Shown here piece by piece: positions 31,386 to 43,088 of a stretch of DNA of 64,000 nt (position 1 is its first letter; the number at the start of each line of letters is the position of its first letter). Both the position numbers and the translations under genes were made by a program. Source of the DNA: Trileptium ribeirensis (Eukaryota > Nematoda > Enoplea > Enoplida > Thoracostomopsidae); assembly GCA_030248225.1 (NCBI GenBank), contig JASANE010001475.1, positions 37,468 through 101,467 of the forward strand. The letters are read 5' to 3'. Under the pieces are notes generated by a model. The model saw only the letters and a program-made list of their open reading frames with translations, ran no database searches and had not been told where the DNA came from.

Positions 31386-34300
31386 TATGGATATGATTTT
31401 TATTTTCATAGTCATGTCTATGATTAGACATAGAGTAATAAATTGTTGAATGCCAGATTTTTAAAACAAACACCAATGGCAAGTCCGTTTGCTGAAGCTT
31501 CATATAACCTGCATCCAACCTTTAATCTGCATTTAATATAGTCCAAATCAGTGTTATTTATCAAAACATTCATAATCGTGGCAAAAGGTGAAACAAGAGC
31601 TATATCTTTTTGGAGCATTGCGAGAACACTGCGCGAATCTCCTTATATGGTTGTTCTTGAAACATCTTTTATATACTAGTTATACAGGTGTGTTTACACA
31701 GTTGTATGTACTTTAGTCTGCACAGTCTATGCCTGCATAGCAGTGAGTGGCCGGCACCAAAACGGCAAATTTTTGCCGGAACCGAAACATTGTCTTCTAA
31801 AGAAGTATTAATGAACCTTTCTTTTTTGGGTTGAATTGGGGAAATATAAGGTTATTTAACATGTTCGCATTGTTTTATAAGTACGTTGCGTATGTCATTA
31901 CACCTGTCAGATGCGGGACGGGCCATAAATGCTAAATCTCGATTACAATATAGTGAAATCTTGGTACATTTTCAGTTAGTACTGCGTTTACGGTTACATG
32001 GATGTATAGATTTTTGGGCAGCTGGATATGATAATTGTAATTGTTCTTGCGAATAAAGCAACAATTTGGCAAGAACTGGTTTATTTAAATTATTTTTTTA
32101 AAGTTGTGACTTATAAATGTTGTGTATTTTCCATCCAGGATTTGCTATAGGTTAACATGAACAAGTTTTACATGATTACAGGAAAAAATCTCGCTAACTG
32201 CAAATTTTCCAGCGTTCGCCACGAAACCAAAACGCGAGTTGTTTTCAAAATGTTTCAGCCCATGCATGGTCTTAGGCTCCGTCAGTCTGTGAAAAAACTC
32301 AGGGATCAAAATGCTTGTCAAAATGTCACATGTGCCTTACATATTATCGGACAGACATACATGGCAGAGCTTATTTGTTGCATGATACTAAGCAAAAGCA
32401 GGATGTGTGTAAATAACGGTGTAGTAACAAACTCTGCACTTCGGAATACTTCAAAAATTATAAATATGTTAGTGTTTGACTACTTTATCTCCTTATGCCT
32501 TATAAAATATTTAGTAGCTGTAGAGAAATGTCTGTTAATAAGTTAAAAGAGCTAATCACGGTACCTGAGGGAACACAAGGACATAATATATTTCGTTTTT
32601 ACGTTATACAAATAGCACCTAGAATATTGTACTTTTTATTTTGTTTGTCAGCTAATTTTGATCATGGAATGGGAAATTTTTTATTACAAAATTCGCCATA
32701 CAGCTATCCAAAACACGTGAAACCGGAATTCGATTTTTACCTGAATCGGAATTCCGGTTACTCCGTTGCTGCATACATGCTATACGTTGTCGTATATATG
32801 CTGTTATAGAGCATATCATTGGGTCTTCTACCATTAAACAATTATTTCATCTTTAAACAAAATTTCTCATTTCTAAATTTTCACTGTAGCAGTATACCAA
32901 TATGTTGTATTTTTGGTTGAAGCTCACCAATATTGCTGAGCTGAAAACAAATTTGTTTTTATGGTCGGAAAATTTTCAACGGTCTGGGCTGGTCCGCTGC
33001 CATAATTAGTTAGACACAATAATGGTATTCATTGAAGCGAATTGTTGCAGGCTTTGACAAAAATACCGAATGTCTGCATAACGCATTTCATAATTATATA
33101 GTCGATAGATATTAAAAAAGTGTGAAATTGTTTAATAAGACGGTTTTCAAAATGTTGTGGAGCGCGTAGAATGTTGTAGATTTTCGTATCAGTCAGCGTC
33201 TCAGAGGTTAAACGGCATTTTCGGACAAAATCAATTAAATGCTCACGTACGCACGAAAAAAGATAGCGCACGCCGACGTGTGCAAACACATTTCCATGCG
33301 TGTACGATGGTATTTTGTTCAGTTAATTAAGTTCATATATTCATATATGTCGTAAAAACAGACTGAATTACCGTAGAGCATTGAAACTAACACATGTATA
33401 CCCAGCTCAGAAAAGCAAGAAAATCATCTGTTAAATTATAAGATAAGAGTCAAATTATATTTTTTGGGATGGCGTGGTGTACTTTTTTAACTTTGGTTAA
33501 TATTTTAAAAATAGCTTACTTTAATAAACCGTGTACAATGCTGTACAGCAAACTGAAATACAATCGACTGGTGGTCTTCAGTTCCTGACTCTTCAGAAGA
33601 TCGTTTCAAAATATCAGGAATGAAAATCATCAAAATATCAGGAATATCGACGTAGCCTTATTGCAAAATATTAAGTCGGCGCGTGTTTTAGTTATTTGTC
33701 AGACTACATTCCGGGAAGGTTTTATGTTTTATTAAGGAATATCACACGTACTTGATACAGATGCCGCGAGAACTCGAAAATTGACATATGGATGAGTTAC
33801 TGTTGTCGTCGGCCGGCTAAAACGTTACTGTTAGAACACGGCAAACAAGAAATTTTGCAAGCTTTGCGATCTTCGTTTCATAAAATGAAAATAAAACCAG
33901 TCGAATTACACGTTTTCTAGACGCCAGTAATCTAGCACGACAAAGTTTGTTTTGTTGAAGTTTTCCTAGCGAACAAATATTTAAGAGCCCTTTAGTTGCC
34001 AAAGCCATACACTCCGTGGAACAGATTGCAAATCTTTCGAATGTACGAATGCTGCTCGACACATTAGCCGTTGCTGCAGGAGAATACTGAAGCTCAAACT
34101 ATTAGAAATGGATATATTCTCTAATTCCTGTAAATTTTATTGGCATACTGTAAAAGTATAAAATAGCACTTTACATTTGCAATACCAGTAAGAACGACCT
34201 GGTGGAGCACTAAATGGTGTTTGGAATTTTCGAAAGCTTTGTACATGGGCACCGAAACACTTTTAAAACGGGGTCAGGTGCCACTGACCTTGAAGCATCT

Positions 34301-34440
34301 CAGTCGGCGTCCATAATGGTCGAAGCTCAGTTGTTTATTTTTTGTGATCAGAAATTTTAGTCATTTTTAGCTGCGCTGAGGAAAATTTGCTTATTGTTTA
34401 GCCAAAATAAAAATTAGCATATTTTGGTTATCAGAACATA
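31386..34440. other. Mostly noncoding; weak relics only
   Basis: No supported gene. ORFs at 32157-32546 and 32495-32809 have no domain. A coding-like + strand stretch at about 33800-34086 (two frames, with ILQALRSSFHKMKIKP) is not recognised. Inverted ends CAGTGAGTGGCCGG (31741) and GGTCCGCTG (32991-32999) could bracket a hAT-like element, but no target duplication is seen. Confidence 0.25.
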
Positions 34441-34443
34441 GTA

Positions 34444-35180
34444 GAAATTGTCTGTTGCAGGGGTGAAAGCTTTTAAATTCTGTCTGTGTGTGTGATCGGC
34501 CATAACTCGGGAGCGCCTTAACCGATTTTCATGATCTTGGGCTCATACAAACCGGCATAGTCGATTTACCGTGTACATTCCTAAGCGTTTTTTGGGCTCT
34601 TTTTCCGGGGGCAGGTGTCAAAATGTGGATTTTTTTACCCCATTTTAGTACTCTTCACGAAAGCAAGAATATTTTTATCTTAACTTTCGAATTTTTTTCT
34701 CTGGTTGGTTTTATTTCATAGTAAAATGATAAATGCCTATGCTTCTTTTTTGTTTTTCGATTAAGGGTCCGGTTTTGGAGTTATGGGGTTTTAGGTATGG
34801 CACCCATCTCGACCAACAATTAGAAAATTTTTTCTGACGTCCTGAGCGGCTGAAAGTGCCACACGGGGGTTTTCGGGCGTGGGAAACTCACTGCCAGTGT
34901 TGATTTTGCTCTGCGACCCTTGGTTCCGTGGGTACGGACGTAGGTATGGCGCCCACATGGTTCATCGACCCAAAGCTCCCAATTTTACTGTGATGTCTCG
35001 GGAGGCTGATAGTTGGAGCGTTTTCGGACCTGTGAAACTTATTGCTGGTGTTAGTTTTGTTCTAACTTGTGCGGTATTGTGTGATGTCCACATATAGCAT
35101 ATTAACGTATGCTATCGAGAGCTTATTGTCTGTGCACGCATTCACTATCTGCAATCTCGATAGAGGTACTAGTTTATATG
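34444..35180 (+). repeat. Interspersed repeat family A, copy 2
   Basis: Same head (TGTTGCAGGGGTGAAAGC, CGGCCATAACTCGGGAGCG), somewhat less than two ~360-bp units, and the same tail hairpin AGCATATTAACGTATGCT (about 35095) plus CTCGATAGAGGTACTAGTTTAT as copy 1. The flanking sequence differs, so the copies are independent insertions. Confidence 0.6.
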
Positions 35181-35532
35181 CAAATACAGACTGAAGACGT
35201 CCTAAAAACTGTTAGCGGCGTATTAACTGTAATTTGTCCAAATTGCTTTAAAGCATAATGCAATGTTAAATCATATTCGAAAATAAAAAAAAACGTTTTT
35301 CTCAGGGATCAAAGATTAAAAATCTAGGTATCGTGGTTTAAAGGCAATGGCATGTTGTGGTCAGTACTCTTTCCAGCACTTCCATTGCATCGGAACCCCT
35401 GTGTACGACCACTCTAATGGGTGTTATATACTATACTATGTTTAATGTCTGTGTGTGGCTAGTCTAAATTTGCATGTTCTCATAGATATTGAACCCAGCG
35501 TGACGTTATTCATAAGTTTATAATAATTTTAG

Positions 35533-35652
35533 CTCGTTGTGAAACTTGAAAACTTTGTTGTTACTGTGGAAGGTGGCATTGGTTCCAAAACTGTTCCACT
35601 GATATTTTTGGAGTCTGCTCTTACTGCGGACGTGAGAAATTGGAGTAACAAG
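35533..35652 (+). CDS. VPS13-like exon (bridge-type lipid transfer protein)
   Basis: A 40-codon exon in phase 0-0 with acceptor TTATAATAATTTTAG and donor AACAAG/GTAAACG. It encodes LENFVVTVEGGIGSKTVPL followed by a stretch ending VRNWSNK. This resembles the segment of VPS13 proteins usually reading E.GIG.RTVPMLL...G.I.NWSS, in the middle of these very long lipid-transfer proteins. Adjacent VPS13 exons on the + strand were not recognised. This is therefore either one exon of a large gene with long introns or an isolated fragment. It lies 1.7 kb beyond the last Robo exon found, on the opposite strand. Assignment rests on memory of one conserved motif. Confidence 0.5.
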
Positions 35653-36559
35653 GTAAACGCATACGTCCATTTAATTAATCGACAAATCGTTTTCAATATG
35701 GAGTTATCTTTGTTGTTTCTAAAATTACCGTTCTGGCAATTTTGTTAATTCAAATGGCCTGTCTAGTCAGAAAACTTTGGTTTCGAAGTCAACAGCTCTC
35801 TCCTTCGTCTGATAGACAAACCAGGAGCTGAATTTCTGGTTTGTTAAATTCATATAGACAAAATTCAATGTTGTATCGGACGGTAGATCTAAAATTTACA
35901 TTTGCTTGTATTTTGTGGTTGTACCGGGTTATATGTACCTCTTTAGTGATGACGGTACTGAAGATTTATATTTAAGGAATACAATTATTGACTTAGGATC
36001 CTCTTTTGTTTATTTCTAAAACATATTGTGTCGTCTACATAATGTTAAAATCTTGTATATAGCTTCTTATTTATTTGTTCTAAAACTGTGATTTACTGGT
36101 AAAAATTATTCTTGTTGGTTGCGTTTCTGGGCAGAGCTAAAATTTTCTTAAGATTTCCCGGTAAATGTCTATAATATTCTGGGGACATTTTAGGATGTTT
36201 TCCGAATTTATAAGAATTTCTGACGGTAAGGCACTCTAGTGATTTAATTTTTGTCGATATACTAGCGTACAGCCCATAATCTTTGCAATAAGTACTGCTC
36301 TACAGTCTGCTAAACACTACAAAACTGACATTACTAACGTCCAGCACTTTGGCTAAAATTGAAATTCATCATTTAATTCACATAAGGTTATTAATACTAA
36401 GGTACTAAGAAGCTGCAGTATACGATACTTGGACGATGCCGGAATCGATTGTTTTACTGTAACGCTGTATATTCTGAACCTTTTATACGTCAGTACTAGT
36501 AAAGGGTGAAACCCAGCGAGCGTGGTTTCATGAAGTTTGTAATTAATTGTAGCAGGCTT
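35653..36559. other. Noncoding, no feature recognised
   Basis: AT-rich sequence. I looked here on the - strand for the next Robo exon and on the + strand for the next VPS13 exon and found neither. Confidence 0.3.
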
Positions 36560-36945
36560 TGTGTTTAATGCTACATATGGCCCAACCACGGTGGAGGGAC
36601 CCATCATTTTCCAAATCCACATTGTTCGTAAGATTTTCCCCATGTCCGCCCCCCCACTTGGCCGATACCCCAAGTTCAACTAAATCCAAAATTTTTTATC
36701 TTAAAATTTAAGTTTTTTTGCATTCAAAATGTTTAAAACATTAATTACCATTATTTCTAATGCTAAGCGTCGTTTTATAGCTTGAAAATACATGCACGGC
36801 TGCAAAACTACATGAAAATATGAAAATATTTAGTATTAATCAACTTTTATTTCCCCTACTGCGAAATTTTCCCCGAAAATGAACATAGGGCCTTCTGAAG
36901 TTACCACTCCTTTTCAGAGAGCTGTGGGTAGGCCAGTATACTACA
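36560..36945 (+). repeat. Interspersed repeat family D, copy 2
   Basis: The longest copy together with 47000-47340. It includes CCCATGTCCGCCCCCCCACTTGG, ACTAAATCCAAAATTTTT, TTTCTAATGCTAAG and GCGAAATTTTCCCCGAAAATG, ending at GAGCTGTGGGTAGGCCAG. Confidence 0.55.
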
Positions 36946-37349
36946 CTAAAACCTCTGTAATCCTGAATCGATTGAAAATCCTAAAACCTCGTGGACCCTA
37001 AATCCATTAAAAACTTGTGTTAGTCTCCTAATAACCGAACCATCCTATTCTGCATACCTCAAAACCTGTATATAGACCATTTTTGATGCCCTGCAAGCAA
37101 TAAATGACCAAACAAATGCCAATTCACTCTGTGTTGGAAATTGGGTTCGTTGATCTTAAAACCCTTGAAATTCCATGAAAAGTTATAATATAGTCAGGTT
37201 GGGTTCTAAATAGCAAAATCGCCGTATTCCGCGTGCTTGACAACCTAATAGACAATCATTGTAAGGTAAAACCGCAACAACATACCAAAATATTTGAAAA
37301 ATGATTATTTCTGGCAAGGGATCGACTGGCCGTATTCAAGCTATATAAC

Positions 37350-37429
37350 CGAAACAGTGTCACCGACGCGGCCCGATCGTTTGTCGTTATGTTGCGATGA
37401 AAACGTGTCGAATTTCCGCGAACCACAAT
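37350..37429 (-). CDS. robo: Robo exon, middle of FN3 (last exon found)
   Basis: Acceptor CTCATGTTTCAG; 80 bases, entering in phase 0. It encodes IVVRGNSTRFHRNITTNDR and six more residues, joining the preceding ...LKGYQ exactly as FN3 strands C-C' do in Roundabout (family: KVWCLGN.T...NKT). Two N-glycosylation sequons are present. The donor is taken as CG/GTTATA, which is weak, so the 3' border is uncertain. The remaining FN3 strands, membrane segment and cytoplasmic motifs were not found further left. They lie beyond a long intron or are missing. Confidence 0.6.
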
Positions 37430-38697
37430 CTGAAACATGAGCGAAAACAACAAATCATTGCGCCAATTATCGATTAAAGTCCATTGAGAAGCCCCGAGAA
37501 CAATAGTTGCTGTTTCTGCCCCCTTACGATGTGCTATTGCGCAGCGTAAGCTACAACTACTTTCTAAACGAAAACGTCGTTGTCGTCAAATACATACAAT
37601 TGAGATTACTTGACACATAGAAAGGGCTCTTGCTCCAAAACAAAAACTCCGTGCAGCCAGATAGCACTGAAATCAAAATCCTGATAGTTTAAAACAAATC
37701 TGGAATTGTTGCAATGTACGAATGTGTGAATATTATTTTTCTTTCAGAAATTCACTCTAATTAATACAAACTTTGACCGAAGCAAGTTGAAGATAAACAG
37801 GCAACTTACAAAAAAAACATAAAACCTATGGGAAAATTTAAACCAATCAGACACTTTAGTAATGGCATATTTAGACAGCAATCAAGCTCGTATGCCACAA
37901 AATATAACCATTATAAACAATAAATTCTCTAAGAGCAAAATGCTGTTGGACATAGCAAATCAAAACAACTAAAGCGTCAACGATACAGATATTACACACA
38001 GTGCTCACCGCAGTTGACCATCGCCTTAGGAGCCACAAGCGAGTGAAATTATAAAATTTATTGTAAAACTAAAATTATCGTGTTTACCACGAACAAGTTG
38101 CGACACCGAGCGTGGAGAAGTCAATAATTGTGGCGAGCACTGTAGTAACAGTCCTGTAGTAAACAAGTAATATTTTAGATGCCTCATCCATGGTTCGACG
38201 ACAAGAACCGAGGAATTGCCGAAAAAACTTGGACACCCACTTGGAATGGACAAAAGAACTTGATGGTTGTGCTACTGCTCAAATTTTCAATATCGCTGGC
38301 AAAATAACATCTTCTTCACCAGTTTCACAAAAGGATATCGGCGGCAAATCTAGAGTTAGAAGCATGATAAAACTGTGAACCATGCCAAAAAATTTCGCAA
38401 TAAACTTGTCTATAACTTAGTATCCAATGGGAATCGGATTGGAAAGGATAGCTCCAATCGTTAGTCCACCTTCAAGGTCCATGGACACATAACCAAAAGC
38501 TTAGGAATTAATGCCAGTAGTATTTGGTTGTATAAGTTAACAAAAATATATGACAAACTATTGTTATTGGCACCTAACACTAGCGCACAGTTTTAATGAA
38601 CAAAGAGAATCGTTGTTAGGTTAGCAAATTTTTGATTTGGGGCAATCGAAAGGTGCTAGAAGACGAAAGCATTTGAAAAGCAACCGCCTAAAAAGTT

Positions 38698-38785
38698 GGG
38701 CTGAGGTGAGATTCGAACCCACGGTGTCCTGTATTTGGATCTGCAAGCAGGCACCCTACAAATTGAAGCATGCCTGCCCGATATT
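38698..38785 (-). ncRNA. tRNA-like / tRNA-derived SINE head
   Basis: On the - strand the sequence has a B box GGTTCGAATCT in a T-arm-like GTGGG...CTCAC stem. It also has a D-arm-like CTTCAATTTGTAGGGTGC and a TTGCAGATCC anticodon-like loop (GCA). The acceptor ends do not pair (GGGCAGG versus CTCAGCC), so it is not a functional tRNA. It is most likely a tRNA-related SINE or a tRNA pseudogene in a Robo intron. No poly-A or second half was defined. Confidence 0.4.
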
Positions 38786-39094
38786 ACAGCTGCTGTTATA
38801 AAGTTATGTTCGAAAATAAATTTCTTCCTAGAACTAATATCTCACCCAGTAGCGGGCAGTGTTTGAAAATTTTGAAAAAATAATCTTACATCAGTTCCCA
38901 CATTATACGTCCATGTATTCACACATATGTTACACAAACAGGGCGCAAAAGTGAATATAGGGCAGCTGAAACATAAAACCCTAAAATTAATAATATTCAG
39001 GTGAGGGCCACATGTACAAACAGTGCAAATCCAAAAACTCCCGGTTGCCAGAGTGACTCATCAGAGGCAGAAATTAAAGACTGCTGTGCCATAC

Positions 39095-39210
39095 CTGATA
39101 ACCTTTAAGGACGCCGTTAATATCAGACGGTGGCGGTGGACGCCATGAAATCCGCAACGTTGTCAAATTCATCATTCGGACGCTCACATCAGTCGGTGGA
39201 CTTGACGGAC
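39095..39210 (-). CDS. robo: Robo exon, first half of FN3
   Basis: Acceptor TTATTATTTAG, donor CAG/GTATGG; 116 bases, phase 1 in and 0 out. It encodes GPSSPPTDVSVRMMNL and then RISWRPPPPSDINGVLKGYQ, the A-B-C strands of a fibronectin type III domain. The invariant Trp and a proline-rich loop match FN3 of Roundabout (W.PPP....NG....Y.V). It joins in frame with the exons on both sides. Confidence 0.8.
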
Positions 39211-40401
39211 CTAAATAATAATAATGATTTAAAATTATATTAAAACAACCAAAGTTGTAGCAACTAAAGTTCAAGACTTGACGGAGCTAAACCTATTTTT
39301 AAGACTATAAAACTCACTAAAGTTGTAGCAACACAAGTTGAATAACTATAATTTTCTTTTGCAACGGAGCCCGAAAAAGTATTTAGCAAATTATTATAAC
39401 GCTAAAACTGAAAATACAGTAGTTATTTCAATATTATATTGTCATATTTACAAAAATTAAAGTAGAACTAATTCCAATTATTTTTCTAAAATCAGCATAA
39501 ACCAAAAAGGCCAATAAGTGACAGTTCAAAACGACAGCAACGATCTGATGTAGACTAGCGATATTTGAGTCGTTCACGTCGTCCGTTCAACGTATAAAAT
39601 GTTGTCAGCAGATCTTCAACAATCTGAACATACGCTCTCTCGACCACCACCCCTCGTTAGGCTGCCATATTCGCAACTACCTTTGAGCCCATTCTTTAGT
39701 GCACTAATTTCGAGGAAAATACACAATTTTTGTATCAAATCCATAGTTTTGCAGAAAAGAAAGATAGCCCGTTGTATTATTTTGTTGCAAAGCTATAGTC
39801 TCCCAGTTGTGCTTTTTACTACTTTTGGCTGTGTCCAAGCTGACGTAGCTTAAGACAGCCGAAGATGACACTTTTCGAAGTATGTTAAAGTCGCTGCCCA
39901 TACAAAAACACTCAGTATATACATCAGCTTTTTGCTTTAAACATATTGAGTTCAAAGATATAAAAGCCAATTTAACTAGTTGCGTTCAAAACATTCTGGT
40001 AACCTGACTGATATTCAATTTTTGGTCCGATTATTGTCACATCAATCTATGTTCCGGTCTGTCATAGACAGGCGAAAAACTACTATTTTTGATCCACTAA
40101 ACCGCGTTTGAAATAGCACAACTCAATTACCTCGCTGGCTTGGTTTCAAAACTAAGGTTGTGGGCTTAAGAGGAGCGCAGACTATGATTCCTCGATATAT
40201 TAAGCCTAAATTGAGCCTTTATATGAACCTAGGTCTACGCATTGGCTTCTCCATTGCCCGGATGACTTTATCTCTGGCCAAGAACCGTTGTCCAAATAAT
40301 GACCCTTGGTTTTTCGCTACACCCACTCACTCGCAGCAACGCCGCAACATTCACTCAGCTACTTGCGCCCTGACCTACCATTTTCCACAAAACAAACTCA
40401 C
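39211..40401 (-). other. Robo intron, no other feature
   Basis: 1191 bases. Short ORFs only; nothing recognised. Confidence 0.5.
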
Positions 40402-40651
40402 CGGCTTGCTTTGTGGTTTCGTCCAAAATATTCGACGGCATTCCTTCGACTTTTTTGTAATAGGGAACGATAAAAAATTTATACGTCGTATACGGATGCA
40501 GCGAGTTGACAACGTAGTTGGTCTGTCCAGCGCTCGTAATATTGATCCAATGGCTATCGGCAGTCGACGGCGGGCCACGATGACGCCTAACACCGCCCTG
40601 CCATTTGATATAGTAGCCTTGGACGTAGCTTGAGCTTTCTTGACGTTTAAG
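40402..40651 (-). CDS. robo: Robo exon, most of FN2
   Basis: Acceptor TTTGTTTCAG, donor GCCG/GTGAGT; 250 bases, phase 0 in and 1 out. It encodes strands from SSYVQGYYIKWQGG through HWINITSAG and LHPYTTYKFFIVPYYKK to DETTKQA. The Tyr-rich YK.F..P.Y pattern and the variable loop before it match FN2 of Roundabout. The loop (about residues 17-30 of the exon) is rich in Arg, Gly and Pro. The + strand ORF across the exon is a shadow. Confidence 0.85.
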
Positions 40652-40848
40652 CTGAAACAAATAGCACAATAGTACCATATTTATTTAATTTGGCGGTCAA
40701 AATTATTTTCAAAAGCAAAATCGTCTAATATCCAACATTATTAAATTAAACGGAAATTTAATTCAGTCATATACAAGACGGTTAAAATTACTTCATATTA
40801 AGCAGCAGCTGCGATAAATACGTTGATATTCATTTTTTCTTGGCCCGG

Positions 40849-41660
40849 CCGGATATTCGACGATATTGTTGGATCCTAGAGTTGTTCTCGGCCCGACCGG
40901 GCATTACACGGTATTGTTGGATCCTAGAGTTGTTCTCAGCCCGGCCGGGCATTACACGGTATTGTTGGATCCTAGAGCTGTTTTTGGCCCGACCGGGCAT
41001 TACACGGTATTGTTGGAGCCTAGAGTTGTTCTCGGCCTGGCCGGGCATTACACGGTATTGTTGGATCCTGGAGTTCTTCTCGGCCCGGCCGGGCATTAGA
41101 CGGTATTGTTGGATCCTAGAGTTGTTCTCGGCCCGGCCGGACATTACACGGTATTGTTGGAGCCTAGAGTTGTTCTCGGCCTGGCCAGGCATTACACGGT
41201 ATTGTTGGATCCTGGAGTTGTTCTCGGCCCGGCCGGGCATTAGACGGTATTGTTGGATCCTAGAGTTGTTCTCGGCCCGGCCGGACATTAGACGGTATTG
41301 TTGGACCCTAGAGTTGTTCTCGGCTAGGCATTAGACGGTATTGTTGGATCCTAGAGTTGTTCTCGGCGCGGCCGGGCATTAGACGGTATTGTTGGATCTT
41401 AGAGTTGTTCTCGGCACGGCCGGGCATTAGACGGTATTGTTGGATCCAAGAGTTGTTCTCGGCCCGGCCGGACATTAGACGGTATTGTTGGATCCTAGAG
41501 TTGTTCTCGGTCCGGCCGGACTTGACGGTATTGTTGGATCCTACAGTTGGCCTCCAGTCCGGATGTGTTTTAAAGAAATGAAACAAAAAACGTTAGAGTT
41601 GTTCTCAGCCTGGCCGGACATTAGCCGGTATTGTTGGAACCTAGAGTTGCCCTCGGTTCC
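40849..41660. repeat. 48-bp minisatellite in a Robo intron, about 17 units
   Basis: Period 48 bp, measured between successive TATTGTTGGATCC sites (for example 40864 and 40912). The unit carries the palindrome CCCGGCCGGG and the phrase CTAGAGTTGTTCTC. Because 48 is a multiple of three, long frames stay open on both strands (40840-41334 + and 40830-41288 -, with a 16-residue repeat). These are not supported as genes. The array becomes irregular near 41560-41600 and ends about 41660. Confidence 0.9.
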
Positions 41661-42107
41661 ACTGTATATCGAACAGCCGCATACTGAATCCGACGACAAT
41701 ACAAAATAGCTGTGCTAACGATATCACTGGATTTTCAACGTTCTTATATAACAGTGTCACTTTTACAAAAATTACTTGACAATATTAAGTGAGGCTGAAA
41801 TTATAAAAATATGCTCTACACCAGTCGCTGCTTTATAATATCAATTCCGGACAAATGCGCCTTCCCAGTTGCGAAACATCTAGGTTCAGTGACGTTATTT
41901 TCTATTTTCGCGTATTCTTTCCATCTGTTTTACTAGAACAAATCAGAATTAAAATCTAAACAAGTAAGCAAAAAATACCAACAGATTTCATTAGCATAGA
42001 ATGATCGTTAGTTGGGTCAATTCCGTACCAACAATCTCCTAATCATGTGCTGATAAAAACTTCGACACCCCAAGAAATGAACGTAACCAAGAAACAGAAA
42101 AACATAC
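41661..42107 (-). other. Robo intron, AT-rich remainder
   Basis: Nothing recognised apart from the flanking minisatellite. Confidence 0.4.
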
Positions 42108-42247
42108 GCTCCAAAACAATTTAACGGCAGTCGAATTGAGCGCGGTCACTTCGTCGAGTTTGACCATTTGTTCGGAACCGAGTGTTCGTTTGGCCATTTC
42201 GATGTCGTTCGCTCCGGCAGCGGCCGCCGTATTGCGCCACGGAACGC
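42108..42247 (-). CDS. robo: Robo exon, FN1-FN2 linker and start of FN2
   Basis: A short exon easily missed because its frame is under 60 codons. Acceptor TTTTGCCTATTAG, donor GAGC/GTATGT; 140 bases, phase 1 in and 0 out. It encodes VPWRNTAAAAGANDIEMAKR, then LGSEQMVKLDEVTALNST and KLFWS. The linker with Ala-rich start and the LG...V.L....LNST.V..FW pattern fit the beginning of Roundabout FN2. It restores the frame between the exons at 42913-43088 and 40402-40651, strong independent support. Confidence 0.85.
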
Positions 42248-42912
42248 CTAATAGGCAAAAGAATTGCCGTTAACAAGAAACATTGTGTCTGTGTCACTGG
42301 AATTAGAAAGCTTTGGCCATTAATCGCGTTCCGAATTTGTTAACCAAAAACACCGGAAACCGATAAATTGCCCAGACGCTAGCCCTGTCCTAATCATTAG
42401 TATGAAATTTAACAGACGGCAACCATATCGGAATCTCTAAGAAGCTTTTCTAAAGCCTGGGGTCATGTAGCTGAAAAACAGACGCAGGCAGGTTCTCACT
42501 TTGTTGAGCCATAGGCAAAAATAATTAGGTAGTTCTTGCCAACAAATCTTTGCGCCTGAGAAAATCAAACACCAAAACTGAATATTTCCTTATAATACAA
42601 ACTGTGAACAATAAGTAGTTATAGCGTTTCCATCAAACCATTTTGGCGATATGTGACTTGTATTTCACTGAGTCAAAGCAATCGACCGGCCACTATAAGG
42701 TACATGAATAACCACTGTGCACTATTTCAAACGACAAAACTACAAAGATATTAGCTTTTAGAGCGATGAGAGAGCATTGACTAAAATATCGGGCCAAACC
42801 TTCGGTTTCAGAGCAATCGCCATCCGTGAAATTCTAAACCCGCAAAGAAATTAGCTCTATATAAAATCTATCGGTAAAATTTCAACCAAAAAAGCTAATT
42901 AATTCCGCGTAC
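42248..42912 (-). other. Robo intron, no other feature
   Basis: 665 bases; nothing recognised. Confidence 0.5.
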
Positions 42913-43088
42913 CGTTTCCTTTCGTCCGATAGACGTTCGACGCCGGCGATGGCTCGCCCATTCCGTCCGAGTTTTCGGCACGCACGATAAACACGTAGCT
43001 CGTATCGGCCGTTAGACCGACAACCTCGTGTTGCGTTTGACGAATATCGCGATCCGTTACACTCTGCCAGCCACGCGAATTGTCGGGC
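42913..43088 (-). CDS. robo: Robo exon, second half of FN1
   Basis: Acceptor GTCTTCTTTTAG, donor AACG/GTACGC; 176 bases, phase 2 in and 1 out. It encodes PDNSRGWQSVTDRDIRQTQH followed by LTADTSYVFIVRAENSDGMG and PSPASNVYRTKGN. The L.A.T.Y.F.VRA.N..G...PS pattern is the E-F-G part of a fibronectin type III domain, close to FN1 of Roundabout. I chose this donor because it puts the next exon in frame; the ORF itself runs further into the intron. Confidence 0.88.

Noticed and set aside
31741..32999. Possible hAT element with CAGTGAGTGG and CCGCTG ends
   Set aside because: Inverted ends match poorly and the 8-bp flanks (CTGCATAG, CCATAATT) are not a duplication.
40160..40633. + strand 157-codon ORF
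   Set aside because: Shadow of the Robo FN2 exon plus intron sequence.
40830..41586. Long ORFs on both strands in the 48-bp minisatellite
   Set aside because: Unit length divisible by three with no stops explains them; no start context, splice signals or homology.
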